This document shows positions 7,963 through 18,513 of a stretch of 64,000 nt of DNA, piece after piece. Location: the NCBI GenBank assembly GCA_021850325.1, contig JAJZMF010000020.1, positions 175,761-239,760 on the forward strand. Direction: 5' to 3'. A program made the translations under genes and the position numbers. The DNA comes from Actinomycetes bacterium. Lineage in GTDB: Bacteria; Actinomycetota; Acidimicrobiia; Acidimicrobiales; Palsa-688. The notes beneath the pieces were generated by a model that was not told where the DNA came from, made no database searches, and saw nothing but the letters and a program-made list of their open reading frames with translations. Within the stretch, counting starts at the first letter, position 1; the number at the start of each line of letters is the position of its first letter.

Positions 7963-8757
7963 TCACCTCGGCGACCCGGCCGGGCCACCGGGCGTCCCGG
8001 CACCGGCCGGCCCACCCCCGGGGGACCGGCGCAGCGCCAGCAGGGCCTCGGCCAGCTCCCTCGTACCGGCGCCGACGAGGGCGCGGCGCTGCCCCGGCTC
8101 CCTCAGCACCAGCTCACGACCCTCGACCTCGTTCAGCACAGCCCCTGCCTCCCGGCATACGAGCAGTGCCCCCATGTAGTCCCAGGGGGCCAAGGCCGCC
8201 GAGCTGCAGTCCACGAACCCGTCGACCATCCCGCAGGACAGGGCGCAAAGGTCGAGGGCCGAGGCGCCCATGGAGCGGTACTGTGCCCAACCGTAGTGGG
8301 ACGGGGGCCAGCCATTGAAGGCGACCACGGCCTCCTCCACCCGCTTCACCGAGCTCGGCGTGACCGTCTCCCCGTTGCGGGTGGCGCCCTCGCCCCTGAC
8401 GGCCTCGAAGACGGTGCCGGTGGCCGGGTGCGCCACCAGGGCGGCCAAAGGGCCTTCCGCGTCGAGGGCGCACAGGCTCACCGCCCACCAGGGGAAGCCC
8501 CGGGAGGCGTTGGTGCTCCCGTCGACGGGGTCCACCACGACGAGCAGCTCGCGCTCGGGATTGTGCACGCCGGACTCCTCGGAGAACACCCCCAGGCCGG
8601 CCTCCGTCAGCACTGCCAGCACGGCCGCGTCCGCCACGGTGTCATGGGCGTACTGGCCGTCCCCCTTGCCCGTGAGGCCCCACTGGTGGTTGTCCGCCAG
8701 GGACGCCACGGCCGCACCCGCTGCAGCCCGCAGCACCGGCAGGAGGTCGAGCGGCAT
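7963..8757 (-). CDS. Inositol monophosphatase family protein
   Basis: 264 residues. The metal-binding motif DPVDGSTNASRGFPWW and the upstream VFSEESG match the FIG/IMPase superfamily (inositol monophosphatase, FBPase IV, CysQ-like). Near the C-terminus, AALAPWDYMGALLVCREAGAVL matches the second motif WDxAAGxLLxxEAGG. It dephosphorylates a sugar or inositol phosphate using Mg2+; the exact substrate cannot be read. ATG 8757 has GAGGGTGG upstream. It is divergent from the unknown gene at 8845, which a longer frame would overlap. Confidence 0.85.
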   Translation of the reverse strand: MPLDLLPVLRAAAGAAVASLADNHQWGLTGKGDGQYAHDTVADAAVLAVLTEAGLGVFSEESGVHNPERELLVVVDPVDGSTNASRGFPWWAVSLCALDAEGPLAALVAHPATGTVFEAVRGEGATRNGETVTPSSVKRVEEAVVAFNGWPPSHYGWAQYRSMGASALDLCALSCGMVDGFVDCSSAALAPWDYMGALLVCREAGAVLNEVEGRELVLREPGQRRALVGAGTRELAEALLALRRSPGGGPAGAGTPGGPAGSPR

Positions 8758-8832
8758 GGGCCACCACCCTCGCGCGTCCGGGCCCGGCGCGCCAGGTGCG
8801 CTCTCCGCTCGGGCGATGTCCGCGCCGACCGC

Positions 8833-8838
8833 TAGCGT
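8833..8838 (+). promoter_or_regulatory. -10 element TAGCGT, leaderless start
   Basis: TAGCGT ends 6 nt before the GTG at 8845, so transcription should start at or next to the start codon. No good -35 was seen. Confidence 0.45.
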
Positions 8839-8844
8839 GGTGAC

Positions 8845-9408
8845 GTGGCCGTCATCGATGTCGCCGGGTACGTCGCAGAGCTCAAAGACCACGCCGTTGA
8901 CCACGGCTTCCACGTCCATGACGAGCGGCATTTCGTGGAGACCTACTCCCTGCGCCAGGCCTGGGAGGTGGACCTGCACCCCGAGGAAGCCTGCAACGGC
9001 CCCCTCGACCTGCACCTCGCCCTGGAGGTCGACCCCCGTGTCCTGCTCTCCTTCGAGGACGCCGTGGTGGACCTGCCCGAGGGCACCGACCCTCCCGACG
9101 ACTTCCACTTCCCGCTCACCTTCACCTGGGCCCTGCCGCCCCTGCCGAACGGCCCGGACCTGCTGCACCTGGCGATCGACCTGGCGGGTGTGGGAGGAGT
9201 GGACTTCCCGGTCGAGGCGTCGGCCATCGACAGCTACCCCTCGGCCACCGACCCCGCCGAGCGCCGTCTGACGGTGATCGCCCGCCAGAAGGTCTCCCTG
9301 GCGCGTGTACTGGCCGGAGAGGAGATGTTGTGCGACATCTTCGACAAGGCGTTGGCCGTCAGCCAGTACCTGCTGCAGGCAGCGCCGGCCTGGTTGGCCC
9401 AGGACTAG
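8845..9408 (+). CDS. Conserved-looking protein of unknown function (187 aa)
   Basis: Not recognised. The protein is acidic and soluble, with no signal peptide or membrane span. It alternates beta-like stretches (LDLHLALEVDPRVLLSFED, FHFPLTFTWALP) with a C-terminal helical part (VSLARVLAGEEMLCDIFDKA). Codon use matches the neighbours, so it is probably a genuine gene. GTG 8845 follows a TAGCGT -10 motif. Divergent from the phosphatase gene and upstream of convergent tRNA genes. Confidence 0.75.
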   Translation: MAVIDVAGYVAELKDHAVDHGFHVHDERHFVETYSLRQAWEVDLHPEEACNGPLDLHLALEVDPRVLLSFEDAVVDLPEGTDPPDDFHFPLTFTWALPPLPNGPDLLHLAIDLAGVGGVDFPVEASAIDSYPSATDPAERRLTVIARQKVSLARVLAGEEMLCDIFDKALAVSQYLLQAAPAWLAQD

Positions 9409-9439
9409 TACGCCGGCCCGGGCCCGAACGCCAGGCCGG

Positions 9440-9512
<73 letters not shown>

Positions 9513-9592
9513 GTGACCCACGGGGGGCGTACGCCGACCCTAGCTCACACGGGGACCGGGCCCCTGCGGCCAGACAGGGCACGCGCCCAAAG

Positions 9593-9665
9593 CTCCGGGG
9601 GAGAGACTCGAACTCTCAACCTAGTGGTTAACAGCCACCCGCTCTGCCGGTTGAGCTACCCCGGA
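9593..9665 (-). tRNA. tRNA-Asn (anticodon GUU)
   Basis: Acceptor TCCGGGG/CCCCGGA with discriminator G, D arm GCTC...GAGC, anticodon loop CTGTTAA (GUU) and T arm GAGAG/CTCTC are complete. No encoded CCA. Confidence 0.95.
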
Positions 9666-9678
9666 CCGACTCCCCGAC

Positions 9679-9684
9679 ACGCTA
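9679..9684 (-). promoter_or_regulatory. -10 element TAGCGT for tRNA-Asn
   Basis: TAGCGT lies 13 nt upstream of the mature tRNA-Asn 5' end on the minus strand, a sensible distance for a short 5' precursor leader. Confidence 0.35.
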
Positions 9685-9770
9685 GCAGTTCCCGGCTGGG
9701 AGGACCGCAGCCGCCTCCGGTGCCGCGGCCGGGCCGGCGCTCTCCGGCCTCTTCACGGCCCCGGGCGACC

Positions 9771-11198
<1,428 letters not shown>

Positions 11199-11218
11199 CG
11201 TGCCCCAGAGCCTCCCTC

Positions 11219-13183
11219 TTACGCAGCCGGTCCCGAAGACGTGCTGGCGCTCCCCAGTAGCAAGGCTAGCAATTGGGCCTCGGCACCAGCCAGCAGCCCG
11301 CTCCCGGAAGCCTCGGTGCCCGCCGAGCGCAAGTGCCCCAGCGCCATTTGCAGGGCCACGGCGCGCTCCGAGAGAGCCGCCAGTTCCTCCGGGCCGGGCG
11401 CCACCTCGGGCGCCGACCGGGCACGGCGGCGCAGACGGTCCAGCTCTGCCGCGGCCGCCCGGTCCAACAACCGGCGTACCACGTCGTCGGGCTGTTCCAC
11501 GGGCCCGGCCACCGCCAGGCGGGCGAGCAGGTCGGCCACCGGCGCGGGTGCCTGCTCGACCGCCTCGTGCAGGGTCATGGACGACGCCAGGCGCTCGAAG
11601 GCCTCCTGCCCGAGCTCCGAACGGAACAACCGGGAGTGCAGGCGCTCAGCGACCAGCTCGGGCTGGTGCACGGCCAGGCGTAGGGCCTCCAGTTCCGGGG
11701 GTGGCACGGCCGGGCCGGGCCTGTCCTGTCCGGGCCTGTCCTGTCCGGGCCTGTCCCGTCTGGGCCTGTCCTGTCCGGGCCTATCCTGCTCCCTCCGGGC
11801 CGCGCCCGGCCGGTCCGGGGTGCCACCATGACCTCCTCCCTCGGCTGGGCGGGCGTCACGGCGACCGGCACCCCGAGCCGGACCGGTGCTCGGAGCGCGG
11901 CCCTCTCCGCGAGCCAGCACGTCACGCAACTGGTCGGGCCCCAGGCGGCACCTGTCGGCCACCTCCATCAGGTACTGGTCGCGCACCAGGCTGTCAGGGT
12001 GCTCAGCGATGAGCCCGACCGCCAGCTCCGCCGCTCGGGCCCGGCCCTCCGGGTTGCGCATGTCGGCCGCGGCGAAGAGCCGCTTCAGGCGGAAGCCAAG
12101 GTAGGGGGACGCGTCGCTGACTGCCTGGTGCAGGGCCTCGGGGCCCTGCTGGGCGAGCTCGGCCGGGTCCATGCCCGGGGGCAGCGTGACCACCGAGATC
12201 TCGGCGTCGAACCGGCGCTCCCAGTCGTAGAACTTGTCCGCCGCCCCCTGGCCGGCGGTGTCGGCGTCGTAGGCAAGCACGATGCGGCGGGAGAAGCCGA
12301 CGAGGAGCTTCACGTGCCCCTCGGCCAGCGCCGTCCCGCACGTCGCCACGGCCTCGGTCACGCCCGCGCGGTGGAGGCCGATCACGTCGGTGTACCCCTC
12401 GCACACGACGACCTGGCCCCTTTCGACGATTGAGGACTTGGCCCAGTTGAGCCCGTACAGGACGCGGCTCTTGTCGTAGAGGGCAGTGCCCTGGGTGTTC
12501 TTGTACTTGGGGCCACCGGTACCGGGCAGGGCCCGTCCACCGAGCCCCACCGCCCGGCCACCGGCATCGTAGATGGGGAAGATCACCCGCCCCCGGAAGG
12601 AGTCTGTGAGCCTGCCGGCCTGGTTACGGAAGGCGAGGCCGGCTTCCACCGCCAGTTCCGGGGGCAGGCCGGACCGGCGGACCAGTACGTCCCAGCCCTC
12701 GGGTGCCCAGCCCAGGCGGAACTGGCGTACGGTGCCCGCGTCGTAACCCCGCTGGCGGCGCAGGTAGGCCCGGGCCGGGCCGGCGTCAGGACTGTGCAGC
12801 AGGCGCTCGTGGTACCACGTGACAGCCGCCTCCATGACCTCGGCCAGCTCCGCCTGGCGTTTACGACCGGTCCCGGCCGTGGCGTCCTCGTCGTAGCGCA
12901 GGCTCGTCCCGGTGCGGGCCGCCAGGGCCTCGACCGCTCCGACGAAGTCCATGTGGTCGAGCTCCCGCAGCCAGGTGATGGCGTCACCCCGTGCCTGGCA
13001 GCCGAAGCAGTAGTACAGGCCCAGTTCGCCGTTGACCGAGAAGGAAGGCGACTTCTCGGAGTGGAACGGGCACAGGCCTACCCAACGGGTGCCCACTCTC
13101 CTCAGGGCCACCCGCTCCGACACCAGGGCGACGATGTCGGTCGCCGCCCTGACCCGGTCGATGTCCTCGGCGACGATACCCAC
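11219..13183 (-). CDS. dnaG: DNA primase
   Basis: 654 residues. The N-terminal CHC2 zinc domain ([20 protein letters not shown] then CFGCQARGD) is followed by the catalytic core with the TOPRIM motifs [16 protein letters not shown] and [11 protein letters not shown], and a C-terminal helical helicase-binding domain. It makes RNA primers for replication forks. A linker of about residues 455-490 is built from a DRPGQ pentapeptide repeat (see 11716-11790). GTG 13183 is supported by the TAGGCT -10 motif 6 nt upstream, so the mRNA is probably leaderless. Confidence 0.95.
   Translation of the reverse strand: MGIVAEDIDRVRAATDIVALVSERVALRRVGTRWVGLCPFHSEKSPSFSVNGELGLYYCFGCQARGDAITWLRELDHMDFVGAVEALAARTGTSLRYDEDATAGTGRKRQAELAEVMEAAVTWYHERLLHSPDAGPARAYLRRQRGYDAGTVRQFRLGWAPEGWDVLVRRSGLPPELAVEAGLAFRNQAGRLTDSFRGRVIFPIYDAGGRAVGLGGRALPGTGGPKYKNTQGTALYDKSRVLYGLNWAKSSIVERGQVVVCEGYTDVIGLHRAGVTEAVATCGTALAEGHVKLLVGFSRRIVLAYDADTAGQGAADKFYDWERRFDAEISVVTLPPGMDPAELAQQGPEALHQAVSDASPYLGFRLKRLFAAADMRNPEGRARAAELAVGLIAEHPDSLVRDQYLMEVADRCRLGPDQLRDVLARGEGRAPSTGPARGAGRRDARPAEGGGHGGTPDRPGAARREQDRPGQDRPRRDRPGQDRPGQDRPGPAVPPPELEALRLAVHQPELVAERLHSRLFRSELGQEAFERLASSMTLHEAVEQAPAPVADLLARLAVAGPVEQPDDVVRRLLDRAAAAELDRLRRRARSAPEVAPGPEELAALSERAVALQMALGHLRSAGTEASGSGLLAGAEAQLLALLLGSASTSSGPAA
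11716..11790. repeat. Five 15-bp tandem repeats inside dnaG
   Basis: Five units of cgggcctgtcctgtc (the last two slightly diverged) encode [10 protein letters not shown] repeats in the linker between the primase core and the helicase-binding domain. The repeat keeps frame (15 = 5 codons), so copy number could vary without breaking the gene. Confidence 0.9.
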
Positions 13184-13189
13184 GGCCGA

Positions 13190-13195
13190 AGCCTA
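13190..13195 (-). promoter_or_regulatory. -10 element TAGGCT for dnaG (leaderless)
   Basis: TAGGCT ends 6 nt before the dnaG GTG on the minus strand, implying a separate dnaG-rpoD promoter within the longer housekeeping block. Confidence 0.5.
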
Positions 13196-13242
13196 AGCCC
13201 CGCCGGGGACGCCCCGGTCGCCGGCCCCCTGGGCCGGGCCTC

Positions 13243-14559
13243 TCACCAGGCGAGGCGAGCGGTGACCGTCTCCACCAGGCGGTCGAGGGGCACCCGTTCC
13301 TGTGCCGTGGTGTCACGGTCGCGCACCGTGACGGCCTTGTCCTCCAGCGAGCCGAAGTCGATGGTGACGCACAAAGGGGTACCGATCTCGTCCTGACGGC
13401 GGTAGCGGCGGCCGATGGCCCGGGTGACGTCGTAGTCGCACATGGCTACGGGCTGGAGCATGGCCAGCACCTCCTCGGCCATGGGCATGAGCGTGTCCTT
13501 CTTGGACAGCGGCAGGACGGCCACCTGGTAGGGCGCGATGCGGGGGTGCAGGCGCAGCACGGTCCGGGGCTCACCTGCCACCTCGTCCACGTCGTAGCCG
13601 GCGATGAGGAACGCCATCATGGTCCGTGCCACACCGGCTGCGGGCTCCACCACGTGCGGCACATAGCGCTCACCTGTGGCCTGGTCGAAGTACTCGAGAG
13701 CCTCGCCACTGGCCGAGGCGTGTGCCTTCAGGTCGAAGTCGGTGCGGTTTGCGATACCCTCCAGCTCACCCCAGCCCCAGGGGAAGGAGAACTCGACGTC
13801 GGCGGTCCCCGCCGAGTAGTGCGACAGCTCCTCGCGGCTGTGGTGGCGCAGCCGCAGCATTTCCCTCGGGATCCCGAGCCGGACGTACCACTCGAAGCGC
13901 TCCTGGCACCAGTACTCGAACCACTGGCCGGACTCCGAGGGAGGTACGAAGTACTCCAGCTCCATCTGCTCGAACTCCCGGGTCCGGAAGACGAAATTGC
14001 CCGGAGTGATCTCGTTCCGGAAGGACTTGCCGATCTGGGCCGTGCCGAAGGGGGGCCGGAGGTGCTCCGTCTGGAGCACGTTGGCGAAGTTGACGAAGTG
14101 GCCCTGTGCCGTCTCGGGCCTCAGGTAGGCCACCGCCCCCTCGTCCTCGACCGGCCCGGCATAGGTCTTGAACATCAGGTTGAACGGCCTGGCCTCCGTG
14201 ATGTCCGTGCTCGAGCAGTTCGGGCAGACCAGCCGGCCCTGGGCGTCGGTGGGCAGCTGGTCCGCCCGCCAGCGCTGCTTGCACGACCGGCAGTCCACAA
14301 GCGGGTCGGTGAAGTTCTTGAGGTGGCCCGAGGCCTCCCAGATGCGGGGGCTCGACAGCACCGCTGCGTCCAGGCCCACCACCTCACGCCGGAGCTGGAC
14401 CATGGAACGCCACCACGCCTCCTTCACGTTGCGCGCCATGAGCACCCCGAGGGGCCCGTAGTCGTACGTGGAACGGAAGCCGCCGTAAATCTCAGCCGAC
14501 GGGAAGACGAAGCCTCGCGCCTTGCACAGGCGGACCAGCTCTTCCATGGTAACGGGCAT
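13243..14559 (-). CDS. glyS: Glycyl-tRNA synthetase (dimeric alpha2 type)
   Basis: 438 residues, class II synthetase. Motif 1/2 regions are clear: KARGFVFPSAEIYGGFRSTY at the N-terminus, YLRPETAQGHFVNFANVLQT, GKSFRNEITPGNFVFRTREF and FEQMELEYFV; motif 3 and the anticodon-binding domain (PYQVAVLPLSKKD) follow. A zinc-type pair of CxxC-like clusters (DCRSCKQRW, CPNCSS) lies in the insertion. It charges tRNA-Gly. ATG 14559 follows TAGCCT by 6 nt, and that -10 overlaps the stop codon of recO. Confidence 0.95.
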   Translation of the reverse strand: MPVTMEELVRLCKARGFVFPSAEIYGGFRSTYDYGPLGVLMARNVKEAWWRSMVQLRREVVGLDAAVLSSPRIWEASGHLKNFTDPLVDCRSCKQRWRADQLPTDAQGRLVCPNCSSTDITEARPFNLMFKTYAGPVEDEGAVAYLRPETAQGHFVNFANVLQTEHLRPPFGTAQIGKSFRNEITPGNFVFRTREFEQMELEYFVPPSESGQWFEYWCQERFEWYVRLGIPREMLRLRHHSREELSHYSAGTADVEFSFPWGWGELEGIANRTDFDLKAHASASGEALEYFDQATGERYVPHVVEPAAGVARTMMAFLIAGYDVDEVAGEPRTVLRLHPRIAPYQVAVLPLSKKDTLMPMAEEVLAMLQPVAMCDYDVTRAIGRRYRRQDEIGTPLCVTIDFGSLEDKAVTVRDRDTTAQERVPLDRLVETVTARLAW

Positions 14560-14565
14560 GCGGGA

Positions 14566-14571
14566 AGGCTA
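14566..14571 (-). promoter_or_regulatory. -10 element TAGCCT for glyS (leaderless)
   Basis: TAGCCT, 6 nt before the glyS ATG, shares its first bases with the TAG stop codon of recO. Confidence 0.5.
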
Positions 14572-15303
14572 GTCGACCTCCAACAGGTGCAACGCCCGCA
14601 GACGTCGGTCCAGGTGGGCCTCGAGCGAGACCGTGGCCAGGTGGGACACCTCGGTCGCCAGCGGCCCCGAGGGCACCTGCAGCGCCCGCCCCAGCCGTCC
14701 CGACAAGGCCCAGGTGACCACTTCCAGGGCCGCTGGGCTGACGGCAAGACCCCGCCGGCACCCACGGCACAATGCTCCGCCCTGGGAGATGTCGAAGGCC
14801 ACCAGTTCCGTACCCGGCGGCCCGGCGCCGCACGAGGCGCACTGGGAGAGCACCGGCTGGGCACCGTCCAGGGCCAGGAGCTTCCAGTAGAAGCAGGCGG
14901 CCACCAGGGGTGCCGGCCGGTCCACCAGCTCACGCAGCGCTCCCACGAGCATCCGGTACAGAGGCTCAGACGTGCTCTCGTCCCCCTCCTGGGCGACGTG
15001 CTCGGCAGCCTCCGCCATGGCGAGCCCCTGGGAGAGCCGGGACAGGTCGGCGCGCAGCCCCGGCCACGGGTCGACCAGCTCCGCCTGGCTGACCACGCCC
15101 AGCTCGCTGCGGCCCTCGTAGAGGAGCACGTCCACGTGCGACAGGGGCTCCAGGCGGGCACCCAGGCGGCTCTTGGTCCGGCGCGCCCCCTTGGCCACCG
15201 CCCTCACCTTGCCGTGCCCGGCACTGAGCAGCACCACGATGCGGTCCGCCTCGCCGAGCTTGTAGGTGCGCAGCACCACGGCACGCTCCCGGTACAACGA
15301 CAT
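14569..15303 (-). CDS. recO: DNA repair protein RecO
   Basis: 244 residues. The OB-fold N-terminus YRERAVVLRTYKLGEADRIV, then VRAVAKGARRTKSRLGARLE, matches RecO. A four-cysteine zinc site follows (CASCGAGPPGTE and CRGCRRG). RecO loads RecA onto SSB-coated single-stranded DNA together with RecR. ATG 15303 has GATAAT ending 7 nt upstream, so the message is probably leaderless. Confidence 0.93.
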   Translation of the reverse strand: MSLYRERAVVLRTYKLGEADRIVVLLSAGHGKVRAVAKGARRTKSRLGARLEPLSHVDVLLYEGRSELGVVSQAELVDPWPGLRADLSRLSQGLAMAEAAEHVAQEGDESTSEPLYRMLVGALRELVDRPAPLVAACFYWKLLALDGAQPVLSQCASCGAGPPGTELVAFDISQGGALCRGCRRGLAVSPAALEVVTWALSGRLGRALQVPSGPLATEVSHLATVSLEAHLDRRLRALHLLEVD

Positions 15304-15310
15304 CGGTGCA

Positions 15311-15316
15311 ATTATC
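15311..15316 (-). promoter_or_regulatory. -10 element GATAAT for recO (leaderless)
   Basis: GATAAT with a 7-nt gap to the recO ATG; the best match to the bacterial consensus among the short-gap promoters in this block. Confidence 0.5.
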
Positions 15317-15367
15317 CCGCTTCAGGCACTGCTACCCGCTCCAGCCCAGGGCCGTACCGGCCGGGGC

Positions 15368-16117
15368 CTACCCGGGCAGGCCGTCGTGGTCGCGTACGTC
15401 ACCCGTACGCCCGAAGCGCCTCTCCCGGCTCTGGTACTCGAGCACCGCCTCCAACAGGTGCTCGCGACGGAAGTCGGGCCACAGCACGTCCATGAACACC
15501 AGCTCGCTGTAGGCGATCTCCCACAGCAGGAAGTTGGAGATCCGGTACTCGCCCGAGGTCCGCACGAACAGGTCGGGGTCGGGCACGTCCGGCTGGTACA
15601 TGTGCCGGCGCAGCGCCCGCTCGTCCACCTTGGCCCCGCGCACCCCCTCGGCCAGCAGGCCTCTCACCGCGTCCAGGATCTCCGCCCGGCCTCCGTAGTT
15701 GAAGGCCACCGTGAGCGTCGTACCCTTGTTGTCCCTGGTGAGCTCGGCAGCGTCGTCCATGCGGCGCAGGATCCATTTGGGCACCCGCCAGTCCCGGCGC
15801 CCGGTGAAGCGGATGCGCACGCCCATCTCGTGCAGCTCGTTGCGCCGACGGGTCATCAGGTCGTCGGCGATGACGTTGAGCAGGAAGCGGACCTCGTCCT
15901 GGGGCCGGCGCCAGTTCTCGGTGGAAAAGGCGTACACGGTGAGGTACTCCAGGCCCATCTCCACTGCGCCCTTGGCTGCGTCGAGCAACGCCTCCTCGCC
16001 TGCCCGGTGACCTTCCGTGCGGGGCAAGCCCTGCCTGGTGGCCCACCGGCCGTTACCGTCCATTACGCACGCCACGTGGCGCGGCATACGCTTCGGGTCC
16101 AGGCCGCTCAGGTCCAT
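15368..16117 (-). CDS. uppS: Isoprenyl transferase (undecaprenyl/polyprenyl diphosphate synthase)
   Basis: 249 residues. HVACVMDGNGRWATRQGLPR carries the catalytic Asp and the diphosphate-binding motif of cis-prenyltransferases; EGHRAGEEAL, YTVYAFSTENWRRP-like (here LTVYAFSTENWRRP), and RTSGEYRISNFLLWEIAYSE are the remaining family blocks. It extends a short allylic diphosphate to the lipid carrier used for cell-wall precursors. ATG 16117 is 7 nt after TAGCTT. Confidence 0.95.
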   Translation of the reverse strand: MDLSGLDPKRMPRHVACVMDGNGRWATRQGLPRTEGHRAGEEALLDAAKGAVEMGLEYLTVYAFSTENWRRPQDEVRFLLNVIADDLMTRRRNELHEMGVRIRFTGRRDWRVPKWILRRMDDAAELTRDNKGTTLTVAFNYGGRAEILDAVRGLLAEGVRGAKVDERALRRHMYQPDVPDPDLFVRTSGEYRISNFLLWEIAYSELVFMDVLWPDFRREHLLEAVLEYQSRERRFGRTGDVRDHDGLPG

Positions 16118-16124
16118 TTGTTGA

Positions 16125-16130
16125 AAGCTA
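16125..16130 (-). promoter_or_regulatory. -10 element TAGCTT for uppS (leaderless)
   Basis: TAGCTT followed by 7 nt and the uppS ATG on the minus strand. Confidence 0.5.
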
Positions 16131-16210
16131 CTGCGGCAGCGAGGGCCGCCCGCCAGCGCGGCCGCAACCGGCCCCCCGGGAGGGCAGGGAGCAGGCGGGC
16201 AGGGCCGTGG

Positions 16211-17176
16211 TCACAAGCCCAGACGGTCGAGCACATCGGACCGGCGCTGCCACTCGCGGGCCACCCTCACCGTCAGGTCCAGATAGGCCCCGTCCGGCAT
16301 CTGGGAGCGCACAGCCATGCCGACCTTCTTCAGGACCGAGCCCGCATGGCCGATGACGATGGCCTTTTGCGACGGGCGCTCCACCAGCACCTCGCAGCGG
16401 ACGTACGGCCAGGCCCATTCGGTCACCCGGCAGGCGATGCTGTAGGGCAGTTCGTCGCGGGCAAGAGCCAAGAGCTGCTCCCGGACCAGCTCGGCAACCC
16501 ACTGGGCGTCGTCCATGTCCCGCCAGGCAGCGGCGGCCGACGACCCGGTGGCCGGGGCACCGGGACCGACAGCGCGGCCGGAGAGCTCAGCCGGGACCGG
16601 GAACAGCGGGGGCCCCACCGGGAGCCTTGCCAACAGGTGCTCCACCAGCTCGGCCACCCCGGCCCCGCTTCGGGCCGAAACGGCGAAGTAGTCCTCGAAG
16701 CCCCACTCCCCCACTATGGCCAGCTGGCGCAGGACGCTGGGCCGGGCGAGCCCGTCGACCTTGTTCACCACGCACACCTGCCGGCGTGGCAGTTGTGAGA
16801 CCACGAACTCGTCACCCCGCCCTGCACCCGAGCGCCCGTCGACCACCATGACCACCACGTCGACGTCGTCGAGCGCACCCACCGCCGTACGGTTCAGACG
16901 CTGGCCGAGGGGCGTACGGGGCTTGTGCAGGCCGGGGGTGTCCATGAACACGGCCTGGGCGTCCGGAGTGCTCAGCACCGCCCGCACCACGCTACGCGTG
17001 GTCTGGGGCTTGTCGGAGACGATGGAGACCTTGTCCCCCGACATGGCGTTCAAGAGAGTGGACTTGCCCACGTTGGCCCTTCCCGCCAGCACCACCAGGC
17101 CGCAGCGGTAGCCCTCCCCCCGGGGTGCTCCCGGGCCCTGGACCGGGCCGGGGCCGGGGCCGGCGTGCCCGCTCAT
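16211..17176 (-). CDS. era: GTPase Era
   Basis: 321 residues. G1 GRANVGKSTLLN, G3 DTPGLHKPR and G4 NKVD are present, followed by the type II KH domain (VLVERPSQKAIVIGHAGSVL) that binds the 3' end of 16S rRNA. An extra Gly/Ala/Pro-rich insert sits near residue 200 (VPAELSGRAVGPGAPATGSS), longer than in typical Era. The start overlaps the stop of the CNNM/CBS gene. Era works in 30S subunit maturation, consistent with ybeY three genes upstream. Confidence 0.94.
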   Translation of the reverse strand: MSGHAGPGPGPVQGPGAPRGEGYRCGLVVLAGRANVGKSTLLNAMSGDKVSIVSDKPQTTRSVVRAVLSTPDAQAVFMDTPGLHKPRTPLGQRLNRTAVGALDDVDVVVMVVDGRSGAGRGDEFVVSQLPRRQVCVVNKVDGLARPSVLRQLAIVGEWGFEDYFAVSARSGAGVAELVEHLLARLPVGPPLFPVPAELSGRAVGPGAPATGSSAAAAWRDMDDAQWVAELVREQLLALARDELPYSIACRVTEWAWPYVRCEVLVERPSQKAIVIGHAGSVLKKVGMAVRSQMPDGAYLDLTVRVAREWQRRSDVLDRLGL

Positions 17177-18513
17177 GACTGCTCCGGGGCACCGTCGTCA
17201 GCGGCCTGAGCCGGCCCGGCCGCGGCAACCCCGATCAGGATCTGGGCGATCCGGCGGCCCTCCACCCGCTGGGCCACCAGGCGGTTGTGGTCGCAGTCGG
17301 CGAACTCGCCCTCCTCGGGTACGTGGCCCAGCAGGTTGTACAGCAGGCCGCCAACTGTGTCCCAGTCGCCCTGGGGCAGCTCGAGCCCGGTCAGCTCGTT
17401 GACCTCGTCGATCGACAACCCGGCGTCCACCTGGAGCTGCCCGTCCGGCAGTTGCTCCACCCGGGGCCGCTCGACGTCGTACTCGTCGGAGATCTCCCCC
17501 ACGAGCTCCTCGAGCACGTCCTCCAGGGTGACCAGGCCTGCGGTCCCGCCGTACTCGTCCACCACGATCGCCAGGTGCTGCTTGCCCGCCTGCATCTCCC
17601 GCATCACCTCGGCTATACGCTTGCTCTCCGGGACGAACTGCGGTGGCCTCATCACCGATGTGACGGGGTCCTCGGCCCGGCCCTCACGCTCCGCTCTCAT
17701 CATGTCCTTCACGTAGGCGATGCCCACGACGTCGTCGATACCCTGGCCGTAGACCGGGATGCGACTGAAGCCGTCCATGGCCGCCAGGTCCGCAGTCTCC
17801 CGGATCGTCGCCGTGTTGGCCACAGTGGCCATGTCGGGCCGGGGTACCATGACCTCGCGGGCCACCGTGTCACCGAAGTCGATTATGGAGTGGATCAGCT
17901 TGCGCTCCTCGCGCTCGATCACCTCCTCCTCCGCCGCCGTGTCCGCCATGGCCAGGAGCTCCTCCTCGGTCACGTACGGGCCCTCCTTCAGGCCCTTGCC
18001 CGGCAGCACGACATTTGCCACCTTTATCAACGCGTGGGTGGACCAGCGCAGGGGCGGGAAGCGGACGAGGGCCACCAGGAAGGGGGCCAGCAGGAGCGCC
18101 GCTCGCTCGGGGTGCTGAACGGCCCAGATCTTGGGCGCCAGCTCGGCAAAAGCAAAGATCACCACGATCTCGAACATCGTGGCGACCGCAACGCCCCAAG
18201 GGCCGAAGACGTGGGCTGCCACCACGCCCACCATCGTGGCCGCTACCAACGTGCACGTCTCGAGGGCAAAAAGGACGACGGGGAGATTGCGCTCGGGTTG
18301 CTGCACCAATCTCAGCAACGACCCCGCGCCGCGACGGCGCTCCTCGGCAAGGGCCATGGCTTTGACCCGCGACACCCGCGTCAACGCAGTCTCGGAAAGC
18401 GCCAGCAAGGCCGAAAAGGCGATCAGCACCACCACCGCGATTGTCATTGCGGTGTCGGCGCCAGTAAAAGGGTGCGTACCCGCGGTGCGGGCCACGGCCA
18501 ACATGTCGGTCAA
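17173..18513 (-). CDS. CNNM (DUF21) and CBS-domain membrane protein (HlyC/CorC family)
   Basis: 446 residues. The N-terminal DUF21/CNNM region has four membrane spans (MTIAVVVLIAFSALLALSET, LPVVLFALETCTLVAATMVG, VATMFEIVVIFAFAELAPKI and APFLVALVRFPPL). Two CBS domains follow (VMVPRPDMATVANTATIRET; VMRPPQFVPESKRIAEVMRE), then a C-terminal CorC_HlyC domain (VDAGLSIDEVNELTGLELP). Family members are linked to magnesium/cobalt efflux or homeostasis; the old hemolysin label is not supported biochemically. Overlaps ybeY and era by 4 nt each. Confidence 0.9.
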   Translation of the reverse strand: MTDMLAVARTAGTHPFTGADTAMTIAVVVLIAFSALLALSETALTRVSRVKAMALAEERRRGAGSLLRLVQQPERNLPVVLFALETCTLVAATMVGVVAAHVFGPWGVAVATMFEIVVIFAFAELAPKIWAVQHPERAALLLAPFLVALVRFPPLRWSTHALIKVANVVLPGKGLKEGPYVTEEELLAMADTAAEEEVIEREERKLIHSIIDFGDTVAREVMVPRPDMATVANTATIRETADLAAMDGFSRIPVYGQGIDDVVGIAYVKDMMRAEREGRAEDPVTSVMRPPQFVPESKRIAEVMREMQAGKQHLAIVVDEYGGTAGLVTLEDVLEELVGEISDEYDVERPRVEQLPDGQLQVDAGLSIDEVNELTGLELPQGDWDTVGGLLYNLLGHVPEEGEFADCDHNRLVAQRVEGRRIAQILIGVAAAGPAQAADDGAPEQS

